64,000 bases of DNA from positions 106,757 through 170,756 of the forward strand of contig CASECZ010000006.1 of assembly GCA_949286725.1 (NCBI GenBank), written 5' to 3'. Positions 59,159 through 64,000 of the stretch are shown here, piece after piece. The stretch is from an uncultured Clostridia bacterium (GTDB lineage Bacteria; Bacillota; Clostridia; Christensenellales; CAG-917). The notes below the pieces were generated by a model. It made no database searches. It was not told the origin of the DNA and saw only the letters and a list, made by a program, of their open reading frames with translations. Numbering within the stretch: the stretch's first letter is position 1; each line of letters opens with the position of its first letter. The position numbers and the translations under genes were made by a program.

Positions 59159-60526
59159 ATGGTTGACTTCAATGACAATTACGACGAAATTGTGTTTCTC
59201 GACAGTGAAATCGAAGACGATGACGACACTGCCCCCGTAGGAGTGCTCATTCACAACGTGAACGGCAAAGCCGCTCCCGTCGTTGCCGAAGAAGAAAAGG
59301 CGACGGAGCCCGAGTCCGTCAAAGAAGCGGAGCCCGCACCCGAACCCGAAAAAGCCGAGGAACCCGTTATTGCGGCGGCAGCAGAAGTTCCCGCTCCGCA
59401 AGCCGAAGAGGCAGAACCTGCGCCGGTGGCGGAAGAAGCGGAAGAAACGGAACCGCAACCCGAAATTGCCCCCGAGTTGGTCATGCCTATCTTTATGCCG
59501 GATTACAACCCCTCCCCCGCTCCCGCGGCGGTCGAACCCGCTCCCGTCGAGGAAGTCAAGGAAGAAACACTCGTTGCGGAGGAACCCGCGGCACAAGCTC
59601 CCGTTGAGGAAGAAAAGCCCGCACCCGTAAAGAAGACCGCGACAAAGAAACCTGCCGCTAAAGCTGCAAAAACCACCATACAATCCGCCGCAGACGACGG
59701 CAACGTCTGGAGCAACGCAGTAATTGCAAAACCTGCAAAAGCCAAGACCGAAAAGAAAGAAGAACCCAAGGAGGAAGCCAAAGCCGAGCAGGCACCCACC
59801 GAGAAACCCGCCAAAGTCAGAGCGACAAAGACTGCCGCCGAAAAACCCGTGAAAGAAAAAACGGCAAAAGCGAAGCCCGCAGAAAAAGGTTCCGCCGCCG
59901 ATAAAGAACCCGTCAAGGAGGAGAACGAAATGTTCAACAAACAGAAAGCAAAATCCGACGAGGACAAAAAAGCCGAAGCCAAAGCCAAGAATCCCGCAGA
60001 TAAAAAGGTAGCCGACAAACAGCCTGCGGCAAAAGCAACCGCAAAACCTGCCGCCAAAGCCGCGACCAAGAAAGAAGAGACCAAACCCGCAAAAGCCGAG
60101 GAACAGGTCATCGAAGAAGGCGACCCCAACACCACGCACGGCAGATTTGTCATCAAAAAGACAGACAAAGGCAATTTTGTTTACAAACTCTATTCCTGCA
60201 ACTACCGCGTAGTCGCCATCGGCGCCGAGCAGTACTCTTCCATCGCGTCCTGCAAAGGCGGCATAACGAGCGTGCTCAACAACGCCGCAGACGCCCCCAT
60301 CGAAGATCAGACCCTGCAAAAATGGGAAGAAAAGAAATGCCCCAAGTGGCAGATTTACAACGATAAGAAAGGCGAAGTCCGTCTGCGTCTTATCGCTTCC
60401 AACGGCAATATCGTTGCAACGACCAACGACGGTTATCTGTCCAAGGACGCGGCAAAGAAAGGCATTGCGGCAATCGCGAGAGCGGCAAAAGGCGCCTCTA
60501 TCGTCCGCAACGACGACCTCTGGTGA
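59159..60526 (+). CDS. Disordered acidic/basic protein with tandem YegP (DUF1508) domains
   Basis: The protein has 455 aa. Residues 1 to about 310 are low-complexity: an acidic start (EIEDDDDTAP), then long Pro/Ala/Glu and Lys/Ala/Glu stretches with no fold. The last ~140 residues contain two DUF1508/YegP units, one beginning GRFVIKKTDKGNFVYKLYS and the other KWQIYNDKKGEVRLRLIAS, ending in NGYLSKDAAKKGI-like helices. YegP function is unknown. An internal ATG at 59930 has a perfect AAGGAGG 8 bp upstream and would give a 198-residue product containing both YegP units. It has its own promoter and terminator, so it is monocistronic and convergent with the next gene. Confidence 0.8.
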   Translation: MVDFNDNYDEIVFLDSEIEDDDDTAPVGVLIHNVNGKAAPVVAEEEKATEPESVKEAEPAPEPEKAEEPVIAAAAEVPAPQAEEAEPAPVAEEAEETEPQPEIAPELVMPIFMPDYNPSPAPAAVEPAPVEEVKEETLVAEEPAAQAPVEEEKPAPVKKTATKKPAAKAAKTTIQSAADDGNVWSNAVIAKPAKAKTEKKEEPKEEAKAEQAPTEKPAKVRATKTAAEKPVKEKTAKAKPAEKGSAADKEPVKEENEMFNKQKAKSDEDKKAEAKAKNPADKKVADKQPAAKATAKPAAKAATKKEETKPAKAEEQVIEEGDPNTTHGRFVIKKTDKGNFVYKLYSCNYRVVAIGAEQYSSIASCKGGITSVLNNAADAPIEDQTLQKWEEKKCPKWQIYNDKKGEVRLRLIASNGNIVATTNDGYLSKDAAKKGIAAIARAAKGASIVRNDDLW

Positions 60527-60585
60527 TACATACCCGAAAGGGACGATAAAACATAGAAGCACAAAAGCAATGATGTACGAAAGAA

Positions 60586-60615
60586 AGGAGAGCGACTGCT
60601 CTCCTTATTTTTTTG
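60586..60615 (+). terminator. Intrinsic terminator between convergent genes
   Basis: AGGAGAGC pairs with GCTCTCCT around GACT and is followed by a T-run on the + strand. On the other strand the flank is only moderately T-rich, but it may also help end the convergent minus-strand gene. Confidence 0.8.
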
Positions 60616-60722
60616 TCCGTCGCAAACGCCCGGACGGTTTGCATTTTCACTTTTGCACGTTTACCGCTTGCGGCAAAATCCGTGCGTATACTTTTGCGCG
60701 CACGGTTATATGAAAGTCGTCG

Positions 60723-61898
60723 TCACTTGTTGCGCAATATGATTGTTTTGCCGCTCTCGCAGATTTTTACCGTGTAACCGTAACGGTCTTCGGTGGCGGG
60801 AGGATAATCGGTGCTGAGTATCTGCGCGCCGCACTCCATTGCCGCGACAAACCGTTCGTCGCTTATAAGCGCGTATTCGTCAAGGCGCGTACGGATTATG
60901 AAATTCTCCTCCACCGCCATTTCGACAAGCGGCTTCTGACGGTTGTTTTCGGGGTTGTTGAGGATTATGAACATCGCTTTGTCGAGATATTCCGGTGAAG
61001 CTAATTTCCCTTGTTTTTCTTTGAGGGCAATAAACATTTTTTGTGACAGGAACGTTTCGTCAAGCGACGCATAATCGTCTATGCGCGACGTTTCGTGAAA
61101 GAGGAACACGAACTTGCCGAGCATAGTTTTGAGTGCGGGATAGCCGTTTGAGGCGCGCAGAGCGCCGAAATTTTCGTATTTGCCTATTGCGTCGGCGGGA
61201 GTGAACAGGCTGTCGCCCATAATACGGGAAATGGTTTCGTCGACGTACGCTATGCTTTCGGGGTCGAAATCGACGTACGGCGAGATAGAACCGCCTTTGA
61301 GTTCCACAAGCACGAACACGGGCAGGTGCGACGGATTGTAGTCCGACCACATCTTCATCTCTTTAAGTCCCAGTTCGAAGTTTATCATCGAACTGCCCGC
61401 CTCGGTCAACGCGTTGTGATAGACCCGCACCTCGAAACCGTCGTCGGTTTTTACCTTTCCGAGGTCTATTTCTATACTGCGTATTCCGTGGTTGAACTGT
61501 TCCGTAATCGTATCGAATGTGTAATCGTATTTCTTGCCGAGCAGAACGGGCAAGGCATAGTTGTAAAATATGTTTGTCGCGGTAGTGGTGCCCTGCTTGT
61601 AACTGTTATGAGTGGCAAGCATTCGCAGCTCGTTGATTTTCGTCCCCGAAGTCAACGCTTTCGTTAGGTCGAAATCGCAAAAGTCCTGCTCGTTGACTTT
61701 GCTCGCGGTGCCAGCTTTGTAGTTGGCTTCCAGCGCCGCAACGTACTTCTGCTGCCATTCCGTCCAGAAGACGACCTCGTCGCGCGTTGAAACGTACGCG
61801 GCAATGAACGAAGCGCAAATGAACAGAAAATACGTTCCGAGTACGGCAATTAAAGTGAAAACAACGGTTTTTAACAGAATTTTTTGTCTGGCGGTCAT
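60723..61898 (-). CDS. Membrane-anchored PI-PLC-like phosphodiesterase (PLC_Ca family)
   Basis: The protein has 391 aa with one N-terminal hydrophobic helix (residues about 11-35), probably an uncleaved signal anchor, so the catalytic part should lie outside the cell. The TIM-barrel motifs of the calcium-dependent phosphoinositide phospholipase C family are visible: MLATHNSYKQG, GIRSIEIDLG, VRVYHNAL, FVLVELKG and, near the C-terminus, ILSTDYPP. These supply the two catalytic histidines and acidic metal ligands. The natural substrate is unknown; phosphatidylinositol is not expected to be abundant in this lineage, so another phosphodiester lipid or polymer is possible. It stands alone, convergent with the YegP gene. 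Confidence 0.75.
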   Translation of the reverse strand: MTARQKILLKTVVFTLIAVLGTYFLFICASFIAAYVSTRDEVVFWTEWQQKYVAALEANYKAGTASKVNEQDFCDFDLTKALTSGTKINELRMLATHNSYKQGTTTATNIFYNYALPVLLGKKYDYTFDTITEQFNHGIRSIEIDLGKVKTDDGFEVRVYHNALTEAGSSMINFELGLKEMKMWSDYNPSHLPVFVLVELKGGSISPYVDFDPESIAYVDETISRIMGDSLFTPADAIGKYENFGALRASNGYPALKTMLGKFVFLFHETSRIDDYASLDETFLSQKMFIALKEKQGKLASPEYLDKAMFIILNNPENNRQKPLVEMAVEENFIIRTRLDEYALISDERFVAAMECGAQILSTDYPPATEDRYGYTVKICESGKTIILRNK

Positions 61899-62073
61899 AA
61901 AATCGCGAGGTTGAACCTCAAAATCCTCTTTTGATTCTCTTTATCTTATCACGAAGCGCTCACTCTATCAAGATATTTTAGCGTTATAACAAGTCAACTA
62001 AGTATCAAACTGCATTTTTTGTCGCGAAACAAGCTGACAAAATAAAATTTTTCCGCAAAAAAATGCGCCCCGA

Positions 62074-62238
62074 AAAGGAAAGTCCTATTGCGGGGTCTGC
62101 GTCGATTGCGAGAATACGTTTGTCGGGATAGGTCTCGACGAGGATTTTTACCATTGCGGCGGCAACGGAGGTCTTGCCTACTCCGCCCTTGCCGGCGACT
62201 GCGATAATGGCTGTGTTTTCACCGATATTTTCAGACAT
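62074..62238 (-). pseudogene. Fragment of a CooC/ParA-type P-loop ATPase
   Basis: From the ATG at 62238 the first 55 residues are a clean start of a CooC/MinD/ParA-type ATPase: the deviant Walker A is AGKGGVGKT, and the second strand is ILAIDADPAIGLSF. The reading then turns into unrelated hydrophobic sequence and stops, so about 80 percent of the expected ~250 residues is missing. A promoter (TTGTTA at 62287-62292, 17 bp, TATACT at 62264-62269) still stands upstream. It is most likely a deletion remnant of a metal-centre maturation or partition-type ATPase. Confidence 0.7.
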
Positions 62239-62263
62239 AAAAAATTTCAACACCGACAATATA

Positions 62264-62292
62264 AGTATATCACCCACGTATTTTGGTAACAA
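62264..62292 (-). promoter_or_regulatory. Promoter upstream of the ATPase remnant
   Basis: TTGTTA, a 17-bp spacer and TATACT on the minus strand lie about 25 bp before the remnant's ATG. Confidence 0.5.
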
Positions 62293-62471
62293 GCAAAGCG
62301 AAATTTTTGTAGAACTATTTTCATTGGACAAATTCTCTTGTTTGTACGAATATCAAAACATTCACCTTTGCGACATGAAATCAGTTTTATCTATGTTGTC
62401 AAATATAGAAACAAATCGAAATGAACGTTTTTCGCGACTTTGTCGTCACCGCGCGTGTATTAACGTTAATA

Positions 62472-62500
62472 TTGACATAGAAATGTTTGTATGCAATAAT
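62472..62500 (+). promoter_or_regulatory. Promoter of the lipoprotein gene
   Basis: The perfect -35 TTGACA (62472-62477), a 17-bp spacer and -10 AATAAT (62495-62500) lie about 55 bp before the start codon. Confidence 0.72.
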
Positions 62501-62559
62501 GTTGTTGCCAAGATGCCTTTGCACAAATATCAAACGCCGCCTTGCGGCAGGAGGAAATT

Positions 62560-63624
62560 ATGAAGAAGATTACAGCCGTTCTCGCAATCGTCGCCGTGTT
62601 TGCACTCGCGGCGGTGTGTCTTGCGGCATGCAACCCCAACGAAGCTCACCCCTCCAAAGTCTATCTCGAATACGCCGACGGCTCAACGAACGAAAGCACC
62701 ATTTCTTTGGGTGAATTCTCCTACGGAACCCGATTTGCCGATATTGAACCGCAATATAAGGTTATGTGCCTTTATTCCGACAATTCCGTAAAGGAACTCG
62801 CCGCATCCGAATATACGGTGGCTTACACCTACAATCCCGTGGGCGGCGAGGGTGTCACCGTTGACGAAATACCCCAGGCTCCCGACGTCGGCTACTACGA
62901 GGTCTCTTTCACGCTCGGCGACTACTCTACCTGCTACGGTTTCATCATAAATCCGTCCGACCGCGAATACAGAGTGACTTTCTCAACCAGGAGCTGGACC
63001 TATATCGACACGCCGCAGGTCAGCGTAACTCACGCCGACGAACTTACCGAAGTCGCCGAAAACATCAATTACTATTACATCGACAAAGAAATCTACGACA
63101 ATTTCACCGATGAGGAAAAAGCAAACTTTGCCGACAATTATTTCAGTCACAAGGACGTCTGGCCGATTCAGAACGGCGTTCCCTCGATGATTGTTCCCGG
63201 CACTTACTACGCATTTGCCTATATCCCCGCTTGCGGCAATTACAACGCATCGCTGAGCGTCATTGACGCCTCGACGACGTTCACGATCACGAAAGCCAGC
63301 ATAACCCGCGATGAAGTATATTTCGACAACGCCAAGATTTACATCGGCTATCATACACCCCTGCCTATTGAACTCAGTAAGGTCCTTATTTACGATTGGT
63401 TAGAGTTTGTAGGTCCCGGCGAATTCCGCGGAAGCACGCGCTTCTTCATCTATGGCGAAAGCGATTTCCCGCTTTTGGAAGGTTCACTCGAATGGGCTGA
63501 CGGCACGATAACGGTTTCGGAAGAAGACATCGGCAAACGTTTCGACGTTGTTTTCGTTCCGCATCCGTATTACGAAGAATATTTCAACACAATCGACATA
63601 ACCGGTTACGTCATTATGAATTGA
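62560..63624 (+). CDS. Putative surface lipoprotein (354 aa) of unknown function
   Basis: The N-terminus is a typical lipoprotein signal: MKK, a hydrophobic stretch, then the lipobox LAAC with the lipidated cysteine at residue 24. The rest looks beta-rich with many Tyr, Asp and Ser residues and no catalytic motif. Segments such as YLEYADGS, DVGYYEVSFTLGDY, VPGTYYAFAYIP and ATFTITKASI-like strands suggest repeated Ig-like or MBG-type surface domains. The start at 62560 is set by AGGAGG; a longer frame of six codons is rejected. A strong terminator follows. Function is unknown. Confidence 0.75.
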   Translation: MKKITAVLAIVAVFALAAVCLAACNPNEAHPSKVYLEYADGSTNESTISLGEFSYGTRFADIEPQYKVMCLYSDNSVKELAASEYTVAYTYNPVGGEGVTVDEIPQAPDVGYYEVSFTLGDYSTCYGFIINPSDREYRVTFSTRSWTYIDTPQVSVTHADELTEVAENINYYYIDKEIYDNFTDEEKANFADNYFSHKDVWPIQNGVPSMIVPGTYYAFAYIPACGNYNASLSVIDASTTFTITKASITRDEVYFDNAKIYIGYHTPLPIELSKVLIYDWLEFVGPGEFRGSTRFFIYGESDFPLLEGSLEWADGTITVSEEDIGKRFDVVFVPHPYYEEYFNTIDITGYVIMN

Positions 63625-63645
63625 CGTCCTACCCCAACCTATTTC

Positions 63646-63671
63646 AAAGCCCCGCTCTGCGGGGCTTTTTT
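63646..63671 (+). terminator. Intrinsic terminator of the lipoprotein gene
   Basis: AAAGCCCCGC pairs with GCGGGGCTTT around TCT, followed by a T-run. Confidence 0.88.
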
Positions 63672-63769
63672 ATACAACCGAAAATAAATGCGACGTAACA
63701 GCGGCAAGGTCGAAACAAGTTTGCAACACATCGAAACAGAACACTGAATACCCTTTGTGGAGATACGAT

Positions 63770-63872
63770 TCGGGGTCCCCGCAAAGTACCGCAGGGAACC
63801 GAGGACACTTTACGGGGCAAATACTCGGGGTCCCCGCAAAGTACCGCAGGGAACCGAGGACACTTTACGGGG
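63770..63872. repeat. Two identical 48-bp palindromic repeats
   Basis: Copies at 63770-63817 and 63825-63872 are identical over 48 bp, with a 7-bp spacer (period 55). Each unit contains CCCCGCAAAGT near one end and ACTTTACGGGG at the other (one mismatch) and a short CGGGGTCCCCG palindrome, so each can fold into a stem. It looks like a REP-type intergenic repeat. Confidence 0.85.
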
Positions 63873-63878
63873 TATAAG

Positions 63879-63906
63879 AAAACCCGCTGTCATACAGCGG
63901 GTTTTT
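63879..63906. terminator. Bidirectional terminator-like hairpin
   Basis: AAAACCCGCTG and CAGCGGGTTTTT pair around TCATA, with A-run and T-run on the two sides, so it could stop transcription in both directions. Confidence 0.7.
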
Positions 63907-63951
63907 CTGGCGGGAGCGGCGGGAGTTTATTCGAACACAAATTTTTATTAT

Positions 63952-63976
63952 AGGCAGTCTTTTTTCGAGACTGCCT
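63952..63976. terminator. Hairpin near window end, possible terminator
   Basis: AGGCAGTCT pairs with AGACTGCCT around TTTTTCG. The nearest T-rich flank on the minus strand is TATAATAAAAATTT-like, so it may end a leftward gene outside the window. Confidence 0.5.
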
Positions 63977-64000
63977 TTGCACTTTTTGTATCATTTCTTG

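Larger units (their letters stand above)
61899..62559. other. Mostly non-coding stretch with an ATPase remnant and two promoters
   Basis: Apart from the CooC-like fragment (62074-62238) and its promoter, I see no gene. 62300-62470 is A/T-rich without recognisable features; a consensus-like promoter for the lipoprotein gene lies at 62472-62500. Confidence 0.5.
63672..64000. other. Non-coding end of window with repeats and hairpins
   Basis: No gene is seen. It holds the paired 48-bp repeats, a strong terminator-like hairpin at 63879-63906, and a third hairpin at 63952-63976 (AGGCAGTCT with AGACTGCCT) that probably ends a minus-strand gene lying beyond the window. Confidence 0.5.

Noticed and set aside
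59117..60562. 481-codon minus-strand frame opposite the YegP gene
   Set aside because: It is a Phe/Gly/Cys-rich shadow of the Lys/Glu/Ala codons of the real gene, which has a promoter, ribosome site and terminator.

Overview
The window is a bacterial chromosome segment from a Clostridia-type member of the Bacillota (low-GC Gram-positive lineage, although this genome uses many C/G-ending codons). The evidence is gene order and RNA type. It carries the classical Bacillota clusters rimP-nusA-ylxR-ylxQ-infB-rbfA-truB-ribF, rpsB-tsf-pyrH, frr-uppS-cdsA-dxr-rseP, yicC-gmk-rpoZ-coaBC-priA-def-fmt-rsmB-rlmN-rsgA-rpe, rpmB/asp23-fakA-recG and tlyA-nadK-argR-recN. It also has a type-A RNase P RNA, sigma-A-like promoters with 16-18 bp spacers, and a lipoprotein with a Gram-positive lipobox. 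Most of the window is housekeeping: DNA repair, translation, isoprenoid/lipid precursor synthesis and cofactors.

Layout: 1-4475 (+) is mutS(end)-mutL-miaA and a PLP enzyme of the YnbB family. 5132-7032 is a small AT-rich island bounded by two 32-nt direct repeats. It holds four tandem XRE-type repressor genes, a divergent lambda-like switch with three operators, and one unknown small gene. 7653-16556 (-) is the rimP-to-ribF translation operon plus an endonuclease-IV-like protein. 16751-18334 (-) sits where full-length polC normally sits but encodes only the N-terminal, OB and exonuclease parts. 18450-24017 (-) holds ispG, rseP, dxr, cdsA, uppS and frr; 24146-26498 (-) holds pyrH, tsf and rpsB. 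26745-31431 (-) is rarA, an ABC exporter, ruvX and a DUF1292 gene. 31728-33119 (-) is an unknown membrane-anchored protein. rnpB lies alone on the + strand at 33269-33594.

33765-39649 (-) is the most notable block: a consensus promoter, a long structured RNA matching the OLE RNA family, then oapA (OLE-associated membrane protein), tlyA, nadK, argR and recN. Between the OLE RNA and oapA are three 133-134-bp tandem repeats. Each re-creates the 3' strand that closes the OLE fold. 39789-43821 (-) is recG, fakA and asp23, with rpmB divergent. 44381-54698 (-) is the yicC-to-rpe operon, lacking the remA and prpC/prkC genes found in the Bacillus version. 54831-58980 (-) is pcrA-ligA. 59159-64000 is less conserved: a disordered protein with a double YegP domain, a membrane-anchored PLC_Ca-like protein, a decayed CooC/ParA-type ATPase fragment, a lipoprotein and a pair of 48-bp palindromic repeats.

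Two DNA-repair genes, rarA and pcrA, have well-formed promoters whose predicted start point is the A of their ATG, so both mRNAs look leaderless. I saw no tRNA, rRNA, CRISPR array, integrase or insertion sequence. All identifications are by reading motifs and gene order; no database search was run.
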